A model generated the notes under the pieces. The model saw only the letters and a list, made by a program, of their open reading frames with translations. It had not been told where the DNA came from and ran no database searches. A stretch of 64,000 nucleotides of DNA, taken from positions 1 to 64,000 of the forward strand of contig DWZH01000053.1 of the NCBI GenBank assembly GCA_019118275.1. Direction: 5' to 3'. The stretch comes from Candidatus Brachybacterium merdavium (GTDB lineage Bacteria > Actinomycetota > Actinomycetes > Actinomycetales > Dermabacteraceae). Positions within the stretch are counted from its first letter, which is position 1. Each line of letters opens with the position of its first letter. This document shows positions 17,909-29,159 of the stretch, in pieces. Made by a program: the position numbers and the translations under genes.

Positions 17909-19021
17909 GTGAGCACAGCACACGGCCCTGAGCTCGGGCGAGACCAGCCGGGCGGACCAGCCGGCTCTCCAGGCCGACCGGCCGACCCGGCAACCGGGCA
18001 GGCCGATCCTGCCGACGGTGCCGACCCTGCCGACGGTCAGGCCGGTCCGGCCGCCGACGTCGGCCGCTGGTTCTCCACGGCCGCCGCCTCCGCCCCGCCC
18101 GGGCCGCGGCCCGGCCCCGGCGCGCGCGTCGCTCTGCAGGTGCCGGCCTGGGGCCCGGTCGAGAGCGCCTCCTACGGCGCCCAGAGTCCCCCGGAACAGC
18201 TCGAGGCGGCCCTGGATCTGCTGCGCGGCCGGCCGACGGCGGTGCTGACCGGCGCGGGGATGTCGACCGGCTCGGGGTTGCCCGATTATCGCGGTCGCGA
18301 CGCCGTGCCCCGCTTCCCGATGACCTACCAGGAGTTCATGGGCTCGGACCTGTCGCGGCGCCGGTACTGGGCCCGCTCCACCGTGGGCTGGAAGCAGTTC
18401 GGCCGCGCGCGTCCCAACCCCGGCCACCTGGCCCTGGCGGAGATCGCCGCCGGGGCCGTCCCGGTGACCGGGGTGATCACCCAGAACGTGGACGGACTGC
18501 ACCAGCGCGCCGGCTCCGATCCGGTGATCGACTTGCACGGACGGCTGGACCGGGTGCGCTGCCAGCAGTGCGATGCGCTCACCTCACGTCAGCTCCTGCA
18601 TCAGCGGATGCTGAGCATGAACCCCGAGTTCGCGGCGCGGCTGCCGGACCTGGCGGCCGACGCCGCCCAGGCGCCCGACGGGGACGCGGAAGTCGATCGC
18701 ACCAGCAGCTTCCGGTACCCGCCGTGCCCGCTGTGCGGCGGCATCCTCAAACCCGACGTGGTGTTCTTCGGCGAGTCCGCCCGCCGCGAGACGGTCAGTG
18801 CGGCCTTCGACGTCCTGGCCGGTGCCCGCACCCTGCTGGTACTGGGGTCGAGCCTGACGGTGCGGTCCGGGCTGCGCTTCGTGCGGGCGGCGGTTCGGGC
18901 CCAGCAGCCGGTGGTGATCGTCAACGACGGGCCGACGCGGGCCGATGCCTCCGCCACCGTGCGCGTGCACGGACGGATCGAGGACGTGCTGGCCACCTGG
19001 TTGCGCGGTCTCGGCGCCTGA
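17909..19021 (+). CDS. NAD-dependent protein deacylase (sirtuin, Sir2 family)
   Basis: 370 residues from a GTG. Sirtuin motifs are complete: GAGMSTGSGLPDYRG (residues 115-129) for NAD, TQNVDGLHQRAG, the catalytic histidine in IDLHGRL, zinc cysteines in CQQC and CPLC, and GSSLTVRSG. It removes acyl groups from lysines using NAD+. The first 100 residues are a Pro/Ala/Gly/Asp-rich, probably disordered extension not needed by the fold. The GTG at 17909 is preferred because a good -10 lies 6 nt upstream; an in-frame codon at 17819 would overlap the glycosidase gene. It is convergent with thiF. Confidence 0.9.
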   Translation: MSTAHGPELGRDQPGGPAGSPGRPADPATGQADPADGADPADGQAGPAADVGRWFSTAAASAPPGPRPGPGARVALQVPAWGPVESASYGAQSPPEQLEAALDLLRGRPTAVLTGAGMSTGSGLPDYRGRDAVPRFPMTYQEFMGSDLSRRRYWARSTVGWKQFGRARPNPGHLALAEIAAGAVPVTGVITQNVDGLHQRAGSDPVIDLHGRLDRVRCQQCDALTSRQLLHQRMLSMNPEFAARLPDLAADAAQAPDGDAEVDRTSSFRYPPCPLCGGILKPDVVFFGESARRETVSAAFDVLAGARTLLVLGSSLTVRSGLRFVRAAVRAQQPVVIVNDGPTRADASATVRVHGRIEDVLATWLRGLGA

Positions 19022-19111
19022 GCTGCGATCCGTCGGCTCGGCCCGACACGGCATCGGATCGGAGAGCCTTGTCAGAGCACCTCCTCGGTGCATCGCCGCC
19101 GACCACCGACG

Positions 19112-21515
<2,404 letters not shown>

Positions 21516-21642
21516 GGGGGCCTCCTCAGGCATCAGGGGTGGTCGGGTGGGCCGATGGCGCCACGACGGGAGAGTCACGGTGCCGGGGTAGGGGCTTCAC
21601 GGTGCCGGGGTGGGAGCGTCCCGAGGGTCGCGGGTCGAACGT

Positions 21643-22917
21643 TCAGCGGCGAGCTCCTCCCCCCTCCCCCTGCCGGGCTGGATCCGCAACCCGGGCGGCA
21701 TCCCCCTGCCGGGCGGCTTCCCCCTGCCGGGTTGCGCTTGTGCGCGCCGGGGAGCCGCCGGCAGTTCTGCGGTGCGCAAAAGCGGGGGTGGAGAGGTCGG
21801 GGGTGAAGCGGTCGGGCCGGACCGGCGCAAGGTCGGGCTGGGCGGCCACTGCGGGGTCGTCGATGAGTTCGGCGGTGCGCCGGGCCGCCCAGGTCGACAG
21901 CAGGATCCCGTGGCGATGATAGCCAGTGGAGACGATCACCCGCTCGTCATCGGGGGCGGGTCCCAGCAGCGGCAGATCGTCGGGGGTGCCCGGACGGTCG
22001 CGGGCGACCACCTCGAGCAGCTCGGTCTCACGCACGGAGGGCAGGATCTCGGCGGCGTCCTGCAGCAGCTGCAGCACTCCGGCCGTCGACGGTCCGGGCA
22101 GATCATCCTCACGGCTGGTGGCGCCGATGACCAGCTGCCCGCCGGCCCGTGGCACCAGGTACAGGGAGCGTCCGCGCACGATCGCGCGCACGGTGCGGCT
22201 GAGCAGGCCCTCCTCCCCCGGCGCGAGCAGGCTGCGGGGCGCGCGCACCCGCAGGATGTCCCCACGGACGGGACGCAGCGCCAGATCCAGCCGACGGTGG
22301 GGCCCGTCGATGGTGGGCACGCCCAGGCCGGCGGCCAGCACGATGTGGTCCGCCTCGAGCTGCTCGGTGGAGGTGATGGTCTCGTGTTCGATCGACACCG
22401 GTGGGCCCTGCTGCGAGTCCGGGCGGCCGAGGAGGTCGACCACGGCGGCCGACAGCAGGCGGGGGTCGACCTGCCGGTCGCTCTCGATCAGGATCCCACC
22501 GGCGAGCGCGCGGGCCAGGGCGGGCTCCTGACGGCGGGCCTGGGCCGACAGCAGGTCCTGGACCGTCGCCCCGGTGGAGCGCTGAATGCGGGCGAGATCC
22601 TGCAAGGTCGCGAGGTCCGCGCTGTCGCGGCCGATCACCACGGTGGAGTGGTCGCGGTACCCGGTGGGCAGCTCGGTGCGGGCGGCGAGATCGGCGGCGA
22701 GGTCGTCGTGGAGCTCTGCGGCCTCCCGCATCAGCGGCCACAGCGCGCTCTGCCCGTACTGGATCTCGGCGGCCGGAGCGAGCATGCCGGCGGCGGCGTG
22801 GGTGGCGCCCTCGGCGATCCCGCTCGAGTGGAGGGAGACCCGGTGGCCGCGACGGCGCAGCTCGTAGGCGGTCAGCAGGCCCACGATCCCGGCGCCGACC
22901 ACGGCGACGTGCTTCAT
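21643..22917 (-). CDS. thiO: Glycine oxidase ThiO
   Basis: 424 residues. The FAD-binding dinucleotide motif VVGAGIVGLLTAYELRRRGH is at residues 6-25, and the DAO-family C-terminal signature STGYHRHGILLSTWAA is present. It oxidises glycine to dehydroglycine for ThiG, the aerobic alternative to ThiH. The last 60 residues are low-complexity (RQGEAARQGDAA), encoded by GCCGGGCTG/CCCCCTGCC-type repeats at 21660-21740, and are not part of the fold. It is the first gene of the thiO-thiS-thiG-thiF operon, behind a TPP riboswitch whose 3' end abuts its ribosome site. Confidence 0.92.
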   Translation of the reverse strand: MKHVAVVGAGIVGLLTAYELRRRGHRVSLHSSGIAEGATHAAAGMLAPAAEIQYGQSALWPLMREAAELHDDLAADLAARTELPTGYRDHSTVVIGRDSADLATLQDLARIQRSTGATVQDLLSAQARRQEPALARALAGGILIESDRQVDPRLLSAAVVDLLGRPDSQQGPPVSIEHETITSTEQLEADHIVLAAGLGVPTIDGPHRRLDLALRPVRGDILRVRAPRSLLAPGEEGLLSRTVRAIVRGRSLYLVPRAGGQLVIGATSREDDLPGPSTAGVLQLLQDAAEILPSVRETELLEVVARDRPGTPDDLPLLGPAPDDERVIVSTGYHRHGILLSTWAARRTAELIDDPAVAAQPDLAPVRPDRFTPDLSTPAFAHRRTAGGSPARTSATRQGEAARQGDAARVADPARQGEGGGARR

Positions 22918-22928
22918 GTCCACATTCC

Positions 22929-23016
22929 TCCTGACGGCGGCATGATCCGCATCCAGTGCTGGTGGTCGGCGCCTGGCGCGCCCTCTCAGCCCGGCTCTCG
23001 GGCTCCCACGGAACAC
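22929..23016 (-). promoter_or_regulatory. TPP riboswitch (THI element)
   Basis: On the reverse strand the leader contains GTGGGAGCCC, then GGGCTGAGAGGGC, then CACTGGATGCGGATCATGCC followed by GCCGTCAGGA. These are the conserved CUGAGA and ACCUGAUnnGGnUnAUGCCngCGnAGGGA blocks of the thiamine pyrophosphate aptamer. The 3' end merges with AGGAGGAAT (22932-22924), the ribosome site of thiO (ATG at 22917). Control by hiding that site when TPP is bound is likely. Confidence 0.88.
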
Positions 23017-23020
23017 CTCG

Positions 23021-23030
23021 AGTCTAACGT
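23021..23030. promoter_or_regulatory. Overlapping divergent -10 elements for thiO and thiE
   Basis: AGTCTAACGT reads TAGACT on the reverse strand (23026-23021) and TAACGT on the forward strand (23025-23030); the two hexamers share TA. The reverse transcript would begin near 23014, exactly at the riboswitch. The forward one would begin near 23037, 8 nt before the thiE ATG. -35 matches are weak on both sides. Confidence 0.5.
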
Positions 23031-23044
23031 GCCAAGCTGGTGGC

Positions 23045-23779
23045 ATGACTGCTGATCATCACGAGGGGCCTGCGGCCCGGCGCCGGGACCGGCTCGCAAC
23101 CGCCCGGCTGTATGTGTGCGTGGACCTGTCGCGGGGACTGGAGGGTCTTCTGGAGTTCGCGGATTCGGCCTTCCGGGGCGGCGTGGACATCCTGCAGGTG
23201 CGGGACAAGCACGCCGAGGCGCGGGCCGAGCTGGAGGCGCTGCGGGCCCTGCGCCAGATCGCGGACCGTCACGGCGCGCTGCTCGCCGCCAATGACCGGG
23301 CCGACGTCGCTGCGCTGGCGGGCGTCGATGTGCTGCACCTGGGGCAGGGGGATCTGTCCACGGCGGACGCACGCACAGTGGTGGGCCCCGACGTGCTGAT
23401 CGGCCGCTCCACCCGCACGGTGGAGCAGCTGCACGAGGCCGACCAGGATCCGGGCATCGACTACTTCTGCACGGGCCCGATCTGGTCCACTCCGACCAAG
23501 CCCGGCCGCGCGGCCGTCGGGCTCGAGCTGGCCCGTGCCGCCGCGCAGCGCGGCGAGGACGCAGGCAGCACGGGCACGTCCGGCGACGCGCGTGCTGTCG
23601 ACAGCGCCGGCCGGAAGCCCTTCTTCGCGATCGGAGGTATCGACCTCGGCCGGGTGCCGCAGGTGCTGTCGTCCGGCGCCGACCGCATCGTGGTGGTCCG
23701 GGCCGTCACCGAGGCGGCCGATCCCGAGAAGGCGGCGCGCGAGCTGCGGGCGGCGGTCACCGCGCCATCGAAGGGGTGA
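23045..23779 (+). CDS. thiE: Thiamine phosphate synthase ThiE
   Basis: 244 residues, TIM barrel. Family motifs are [47 protein letters not shown] and the phosphate loop FAIGGID. It joins hydroxymethylpyrimidine pyrophosphate and thiazole phosphate to thiamine phosphate. An insert of about 20 residues ([11 protein letters not shown]) interrupts the usual order before the phosphate loop. It is divergent from thiO and has almost no leader, so unlike thiO it cannot carry a riboswitch. Confidence 0.95.
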   Translation: MTADHHEGPAARRRDRLATARLYVCVDLSRGLEGLLEFADSAFRGGVDILQVRDKHAEARAELEALRALRQIADRHGALLAANDRADVAALAGVDVLHLGQGDLSTADARTVVGPDVLIGRSTRTVEQLHEADQDPGIDYFCTGPIWSTPTKPGRAAVGLELARAAAQRGEDAGSTGTSGDARAVDSAGRKPFFAIGGIDLGRVPQVLSSGADRIVVVRAVTEAADPEKAARELRAAVTAPSKG

Positions 23780-23810
23780 TCACCGAGGGGGTGCCGCCAC
23801 CGCCGCGCGG

Positions 23811-23822
23811 TAGCGTGTCCGC
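23811..23822 (+). promoter_or_regulatory. Leaderless promoter -10 of the 724-residue protein gene
   Basis: TAGCGT (23811-23816) is 6 nt from the ATG at 23823, and no ribosome site precedes it. This matches the spacing seen before the sirtuin and fdhD starts. Confidence 0.5.
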
Positions 23823-25997
23823 ATGCGTCTCGTCGTCATCTCGGATCCCCTCGAGTCCGGCCGCCAGATCCATTCCGATGGGGGTGACTTCCTTCGTGGC
23901 GTCGTGAGCCATCACGCCCACCTCGGTGACGTCAGACTTGTCAGCCCCACCGAGGACGAGGTCGCCGACGAGCTCGATGCCCTGGACCCCTCCGAGACGG
24001 CAGCGGTCATCTTCGAGACGAACTCCTTGCGGCACCCGGACAGCATCGTCGCCAGAGCCGTGCGTGATCGTGCCCGGAAGCTGTCCGAATACCTCGCGGG
24101 CGGGGGCGGAGTGCTGGTGCTGCATCAGTACGTCCTCGACCGCCCGGTTCTCGAGCTGGAGACGGACACGGTGGCTTTCCGTGCCCACGAGGGGGCGGTT
24201 CTGCCACTGCGGACGGACCGCGTGCGCAGTGTGCTGGAAGTGCCGCACCGTATCGACGAGTCCTCACGCCCTCCGTCAGCTGAGTCCTCACAGATCGGAC
24301 GTCTCGTCTCGTGGCTCGCCCTTGACTCCGAGCAGCTCGCGGGGTGCGACATCGTGCTGCGATCGGCGCAAGGGCTGCCACTGCTGGCAGTCTCCTCGAC
24401 GGAGATCGAAGGCCGTCTTGCTGTCTCAGCTCTGCCTCTCGACTGGCATCGCTGGGGTGATCTGCTCGCGAATGCGGTTCGATACGTCGCCCTCGGTGAT
24501 CCGCGAGTCCTCGTGTGGGGTGAGGATGACGATTACGAACCCACCATCGAGCGTGCGCTGGCTTCGGGGATCGCGCTGCGTGCGCGCCGAGACCCCGCGA
24601 CAGGTGTGGACCGTCTGTCCCCCGCCCCTGTCCTCCACATCGATGTGCCGGGGTCGCATTCCATGCCGACCGGGACGCGCTCGACGGTGCTCTCGCGCGG
24701 AGCCACCGTGCTCGCCCCGTCCGTGCGCGATCGCGCCAGGCACAATACGGTCTCCTACACCGTGCACATCGGATCGGCGGGGTACCGGTACGCGCAGGCG
24801 GCGCTCTCGACCCTGGCCGCAGCAGATGATGATCTGATCCGGACCAGGGATCCGTACCTCCTGCGCAACGTCACGCTCGCCTCCGAGTACTTCGCTGGGC
24901 GGTATTGGCCGCCTTACGTGCATCGACGCCCGAGCGAGGATCCCCGCTTCATCAGCGATACAGCCCGAACGGTCCATTTCGCCGGAATGACCACGACATC
25001 GGCGCTGGTCTCGCTGCAGACGCACTTCTTGCTGCGCCCCGGCGAGCCCGCGGTCGAGCAGCTGTTCAGGCTCATCGAAGAGCAGGACCCACGTGACGAG
25101 GCCGGCGGCGGGATCCATGCGGGGGCTGCCCGAGTGCTCCGGGGTGATCTCGACGCCTGGGACTGGCTGCACTCGATCGTCCAGCACCCCCGGATGCCCC
25201 TGTCGAAACTGTCGAGGATGGCTGATTGGGTCGCTTATCTCGAGGCGAACGACCGGATCGCGAGGGTCGATGATCAGACGGTCCTCGATGACGGCACCCC
25301 CGATCCTCGCCCGGGAACGCTGCGCCAGTTGACCAGCATGTTCGGTCGAGCTCTCACAGAACGGGGCGAGGCCGAGCATCTCTCCCACGAGGCGAAGGCG
25401 AACCTGGTCCTCGGTTTCTGCGCACTGCGCACCCTCGGCTGCTCTGAAGCTGACGCCCTGATCCACCGTTTCGTCCCCGCCTTGGAGACATGGGCTCGGG
25501 AACATCACGACGTATCGCACGTCTCGGCGCGCCTTCGCGTGCTGCACGCGCTCGCGCGCGCCGAGGACGTCAGCCCCTCGGGGGTGCACGGGATCCGGGC
25601 GCTCGACCAGATCAGCGCGCCGATCGCACGAGACGTCCCGACGGACCATGGCGCAGGGGAAACGCTGGCGGCGCGCAACAAGAAGCTGCTGGACACGATC
25701 GCCGAGATGGAGGCGAGCGCTGATCGTCGGCGGCTGGCCTATCTGGTGGGGGTGACCTGCTCAGCGATCGTGGCGGTGCTGGCACCTGGCGCTCTTGCCG
25801 CCCTGTGCATCACGTTGATCGCGCCCAGCTCCTTCAGCGAGCTGCTGATCCCGGCTCTCATCGCGTGCGTGCTCCTTTTCGTCGTGATCGTCACTCAGTT
25901 CCAGAGACTTGGGCTGCTCCCCCTTGCGAACGACGGTGCGGCCGGACGAGCGATCAGAGCTCTGCGGTCGAGGTTCTGGCCGACGTCCGGCAGCTGA
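23823..25997 (+). CDS. Membrane-anchored protein with GATase-like N-terminus, function unknown
   Basis: 724 residues; I do not recognise the family. Residues 1-245 look like a class I glutamine-amidotransferase/ThuA-like alpha-beta fold: MRLVVISDP, LSEYLAGGGGVLVLHQY and VSALPLDWHRWGDLLANAVRYVALG. There is no obvious catalytic Cys-His-Glu triad. Residues 250-640 are mostly helical with no motif I can name; IHAGAARVLRGDLDAWDWLHSIVQHP and LRVLHALARAED look like helical repeats. Two membrane helices (about 645-690) and a short basic tail end the protein, suggesting a large cytoplasmic body anchored at the membrane. Base composition is somewhat lower in G+C than in neighbours, hinting at accessory origin. 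It is a single gene between thiE and a Nudix gene. Confidence 0.7.
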   Translation: MRLVVISDPLESGRQIHSDGGDFLRGVVSHHAHLGDVRLVSPTEDEVADELDALDPSETAAVIFETNSLRHPDSIVARAVRDRARKLSEYLAGGGGVLVLHQYVLDRPVLELETDTVAFRAHEGAVLPLRTDRVRSVLEVPHRIDESSRPPSAESSQIGRLVSWLALDSEQLAGCDIVLRSAQGLPLLAVSSTEIEGRLAVSALPLDWHRWGDLLANAVRYVALGDPRVLVWGEDDDYEPTIERALASGIALRARRDPATGVDRLSPAPVLHIDVPGSHSMPTGTRSTVLSRGATVLAPSVRDRARHNTVSYTVHIGSAGYRYAQAALSTLAAADDDLIRTRDPYLLRNVTLASEYFAGRYWPPYVHRRPSEDPRFISDTARTVHFAGMTTTSALVSLQTHFLLRPGEPAVEQLFRLIEEQDPRDEAGGGIHAGAARVLRGDLDAWDWLHSIVQHPRMPLSKLSRMADWVAYLEANDRIARVDDQTVLDDGTPDPRPGTLRQLTSMFGRALTERGEAEHLSHEAKANLVLGFCALRTLGCSEADALIHRFVPALETWAREHHDVSHVSARLRVLHALARAEDVSPSGVHGIRALDQISAPIARDVPTDHGAGETLAARNKKLLDTIAEMEASADRRRLAYLVGVTCSAIVAVLAPGALAALCITLIAPSSFSELLIPALIACVLLFVVIVTQFQRLGLLPLANDGAAGRAIRALRSRFWPTSGS

Positions 25998-26125
25998 ACG
26001 GTGCCGTCGCCGCTCGGGACGCAGGCGGCCAGGAGCGCGTCGTGGCTGCTTCAGGTGTCTGCCTGCCGCGAGGTCTGCGCTCGGGCGCCGAACGAAATGT
26101 CCGCGCTCCCGAGTGTGATGACACG

Positions 26126-26623
26126 ATGGGAGCCATGCCTCATCTGTTGCCCGAGCCCGCCTATTTCGCCTCCCTCCCCAAGGTGATCAGCTCCGGGGCG
26201 GTGATCCTGCGTGACGAGCACGGGATGCTGGTGATCGAGAAGCCGAACTACCGCGACCACTGGCTGCTGCCGGGCGGTTCCGTGGACGCCGGTGAGGACG
26301 CCCGTCAGTGCGCCCAGCGCGAGCTGCACGAGGAACTGGGGCTGGACATCGAGGTGGGGCGAATGCTGACGGCCGACTGGGTGCCGTCCCGGCCGGCGCG
26401 CGGAGCCCCCATGGGCGTGCACTTCCTCTTCGACGCCGGGGTGGTGCCGCGCGCCGAGCTCGAGGAGACGATCGTGCTGCAGCGCGAGGAGCTCGACGAC
26501 TGGCGTCTGATGCACGAGTCGGAGGCTGAAGTGCTCTCCCCCTGGGGCGCGGCCCGCACGCGACGGGCTCTGGCGGTGCTGCGCGGCGAAGCCGACGTGG
26601 ACCTGATGCCCTTCCCGTTCTGA
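26126..26623 (+). CDS. Nudix hydrolase
   Basis: 165 residues. A complete Nudix box GX5EX7REUXEEXGU lies at residues 51-73 (GSVDAGEDARQCAQRELHEE then LGL). It hydrolyses a nucleoside diphosphate linked to another moiety; the substrate cannot be told. Starts at 26126 and 26135 (MPHLL) are both possible, and the frame open further upstream lies inside the preceding gene. No clear ribosome site is present; CACGAT at 26122-26127 is a possible -10 for a leaderless start at 26135. Confidence 0.88.
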   Translation: MGAMPHLLPEPAYFASLPKVISSGAVILRDEHGMLVIEKPNYRDHWLLPGGSVDAGEDARQCAQRELHEELGLDIEVGRMLTADWVPSRPARGAPMGVHFLFDAGVVPRAELEETIVLQREELDDWRLMHESEAEVLSPWGAARTRRALAVLRGEADVDLMPFPF

Positions 26624-26720
26624 CCCCGTTCTGGCCCCATTCTGATCTCGTTCTGGGCATCTGTCGGAATGCGGTGGGGCACCATACAGCCCGTACTCTC
26701 TCGTCGTCGTGGAGGTGACC

Positions 26721-28247
26721 ATGACCCCGGCTCATGCCGAGCCTGCTGGGCCCGCGGGCCCTGCTGGGCCCCCGGGCGCTGCTGAGGGGCTGGCCCCTGC
26801 CGGCGGTGCCGCCGACCCGGCTGAGGGGCAGGCACCTGCCGGCGGTGTCGCCGACCCGTCGGTGACGCGCTCGCAGCGCCTGGATCGTCTGCCGTTCACC
26901 CGCAAGCACGGGAAGCTGCTGGTCGTCTCCGGGCTCGGCTGGGCGCTGGATGCGATGGACGTGGGCCTGATCTCCTTCGTGATCGCCGCGCTGAGCGTCC
27001 ACTGGAGCATCACCAAGGGCGACGGCTCCCTGATCGCCTCGGCGGGCTTCGCGGGCATGGCGATCGGCGCGAGCCTGGGCGGGCTGCTCGCCGACCGCAT
27101 CGGCCGACGCTCCGTGTTCGCTCTGACCCTGCTCATCTACGGCGTGGCGACCGGTGCCTCCGCCCTGTCCACCGGACTCGCGATGCTGATCGCACTGCGC
27201 TTCGTGGTCGGGCTGGGCCTGGGTGCCGAGCTGCCGGTCGCCTCGACCCTGATGAGCGAGTTCGCTCCGGCCCGGATCCGCGGCCGGGTGATCGTGTGGC
27301 TCGAGGCGTTCTGGGCGCTGGGCTGGATCCTGGCCGCGGTGGTCGGCACCTTCGTGGCTGCCGAGGGGCACAACGGCTGGCGATGGGCGCTGGCGATGGG
27401 CATGATCCCGGCGCTGTACTCGCTGGTGATCCGGCTCGGTATGCCCGAGTCGGTGCGCTTCCTGGAGCAGCAGGGCCGTCATGCGGAGGCCGAGCGGGTG
27501 GTGCGCAGCTTCGAGGAGTCGGCCGGCATCCCGGCTCCCGCCGCCGCGGGCACCGGCCCGACGTCCGAGGCCTCCGCCGCCTCTGAGGGCACCGCCGGCT
27601 CCGAGGACACGGCCGTCTCTGAGGGCGACGGCATCCCCGCTGCCGCTGCGAGTGCGGCGAAGCAGGGCATCTGGTCTCCTGCACTGCGCCGTCGGACCGC
27701 CGGGCTGTGGGCCGTGTGGTTCTGCATCAACCTCTCGTACTACGGGGCCTTCATCTGGATCCCGACGCTGCTGGTGGACCGCGGCTTCGGTCTCCCCCAG
27801 TCCTTCGCCTTCACGCTGATCATCACGCTCGCGCAGATTCCCGGCTACGCCGTCTCGGCCTGGTTGATCGAGGTGATCGGGCGGCGCTGGACGCTGACGG
27901 TGTTCCTAGCGGGTTCCGCGGTGGCCGCGACGGCCTTCGGCCTGGCCGACACGGAAGCGATGATCATCGTCTCCGGCTGCGCCCTGAGCTTCTTCAACCT
28001 CGGGGCCTGGGGTGCGCTGTATGCGATCGGCCCGGAGCTGTATCCCACGGCGGTGCGCGGCACCGGCACCGGCGCGGCGGCAGGATTCGGACGCATCGCC
28101 TCCCTGCTCGCCCCCTTCATGGTGCCCCTGCTGGTGGCGTTCGGGGGGCAGATCCTCGCCTTCGCGGTGTTCGCGATCGCCTTCGGTCTGGCCGCTGCAG
28201 CCGCCTTCACCCTGCCCGAGCAGCGCGGGCGAGCACTCGAAGAGTAG
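26721..28247 (+). CDS. MFS transporter (sugar/aromatic-acid porter type)
   Basis: 508 residues, 12 predicted membrane helices. The motif LADRIGRRS lies between helices 2 and 3, and RFVVGLGLGAELPVA is typical of the sugar-porter and NiaP-like subfamilies. The central cytoplasmic loop is a Ser/Ala/Glu-rich stretch (about residues 260-300). The N-terminal 50 residues are a repetitive Pro/Gly/Ala region with a duplicated EG(L/Q)AP(A)GG unit. ATG at 26721 is chosen because GGAGGT sits 4 nt upstream; a GTG 12 nt earlier lies inside that ribosome site. TACTCT at 26694 is a plausible -10. Substrate not identifiable. Confidence 0.85.
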   Translation: MTPAHAEPAGPAGPAGPPGAAEGLAPAGGAADPAEGQAPAGGVADPSVTRSQRLDRLPFTRKHGKLLVVSGLGWALDAMDVGLISFVIAALSVHWSITKGDGSLIASAGFAGMAIGASLGGLLADRIGRRSVFALTLLIYGVATGASALSTGLAMLIALRFVVGLGLGAELPVASTLMSEFAPARIRGRVIVWLEAFWALGWILAAVVGTFVAAEGHNGWRWALAMGMIPALYSLVIRLGMPESVRFLEQQGRHAEAERVVRSFEESAGIPAPAAAGTGPTSEASAASEGTAGSEDTAVSEGDGIPAAAASAAKQGIWSPALRRRTAGLWAVWFCINLSYYGAFIWIPTLLVDRGFGLPQSFAFTLIITLAQIPGYAVSAWLIEVIGRRWTLTVFLAGSAVAATAFGLADTEAMIIVSGCALSFFNLGAWGALYAIGPELYPTAVRGTGTGAAAGFGRIASLLAPFMVPLLVAFGGQILAFAVFAIAFGLAAAAAFTLPEQRGRALEE

Positions 28248-28688
28248 GCCGCGAGCCGCCCGAGCCTGACCATCATCTCTGGCCTGCGGCAGCACGTGCC
28301 ACCGACGCCCTGGGACATCCGTGGCACCAACGCCCTGGGCATCCGTGTCACCGCCGTCCTGCGACATAGCACGCTCTGCACGCAAGGACGTCGCCGAGAA
28401 CTGCCAGATGATGGAAGTTCTCGGCGACGTCCTGGGTGCGCCGGGAGTATCCCGTGCGGTCGAGCGACCCCGTGCCGGACCGAGTCCCTCGGAAGGGCTC
28501 AGCTCCCCAGTACAGGCCCGACTCGCCTGGTGCGGGGCCGGCTCACCCAGTGCGGGGCCGACTCACCCGACGGGGTATCGAACTGTCCGGTGCCGGGCGA
28601 CTCACCCGGTGCGCGAGCGACTCATGATGGAACGTCGAACCTTCCGGTGTGGAGCCGATCGGCCCGGGCCGCTCTCTGCCTGAGTCGC
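28248..28688. other. Convergent intergenic region with terminator and degenerate repeats
   Basis: 441 bp between the converging MFS gene and the RpiB-type gene. It contains a strong hairpin (listed) and, near 28515-28660, degenerate units of about 20 bp built on GGGCCGACTCACCCGGTGCG, interrupted twice by (T)CGAAC(C/T)(G/T)TCCGGTG. No coding sense is apparent. Confidence 0.55.
28385..28433. terminator. Bidirectional hairpin terminator
   Basis: Perfect 18-bp arms AGGACGTCGCCGAGAACT (28385-28402) and its complement (28416-28433) around a 13-nt loop. It lies between two convergent genes and could stop transcription from both sides. No U-tract, as is common in this G+C range. Confidence 0.75.
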
Positions 28689-29159
28689 TCAGGCCTGATC
28701 GAGCGAACCGTCGTAGGCGCAGATCGCGTCCACCTTGGCGGCCGAGGAGGAGTTGGGGTCGAACTCCAGGCCCAGCCACACCTTCACCAGCTCCTTGGCC
28801 AGTTCCAGGCCGACCACGCGCTCGCCCATGGTGAGCACCTGCGCGTTGTTCGACAGCACCGAGCGCTGCACGGAGTACAGATCGTGGGCCGTGACCGCGC
28901 GGACGCCGGAGACCTTGTTCGCGGCGATCGCCACGCCCATACCGGTGCCGCAGATCAGCAGTCCCCTGTCCACCTCGCCGGCGGCGATCTTCTCGGCGGC
29001 CTCGACGGCGATGTTGGGGTAGTAGGTGCCGTCCTCTCGGCCGGTCACGCCGACGTCGACGACCTTCTCGACCCGATCGTCGGCCTCGAGCAGAGCCTTG
29101 AGCTCCTCCTTGTATCCGTATCCGGCATTGTCGCTGCCGACAGAGATCTTCCAACCCAT
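28689..29159 (-). CDS. RpiB/LacAB-family isomerase, probably erythrulose-4-phosphate isomerase
   Basis: 156 residues. The RpiB fold is clear: VGSDNAGYGYKEEL, YPNIAVEAAEKI, the active-site cysteine and loop LICGTGMGVAIAANK (C70) and SNNAQVLTMGERVVG. The usual DHAG reads DNAG here. Members isomerise ribose 5-phosphate, allose 6-phosphate, galactose 6-phosphate or, in Mycobacterium smegmatis tetritol catabolism, D-erythrulose 4-phosphate to D-erythrose 4-phosphate. The neighbouring kinase and dehydrogenase favour the last. The ATG at 29159 is 7 nt from AAGGAG; the ATG at 29165 is too close to it. Confidence 0.75.
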   Translation of the reverse strand: MGWKISVGSDNAGYGYKEELKALLEADDRVEKVVDVGVTGREDGTYYPNIAVEAAEKIAAGEVDRGLLICGTGMGVAIAANKVSGVRAVTAHDLYSVQRSVLSNNAQVLTMGERVVGLELAKELVKVWLGLEFDPNSSSAAKVDAICAYDGSLDQA

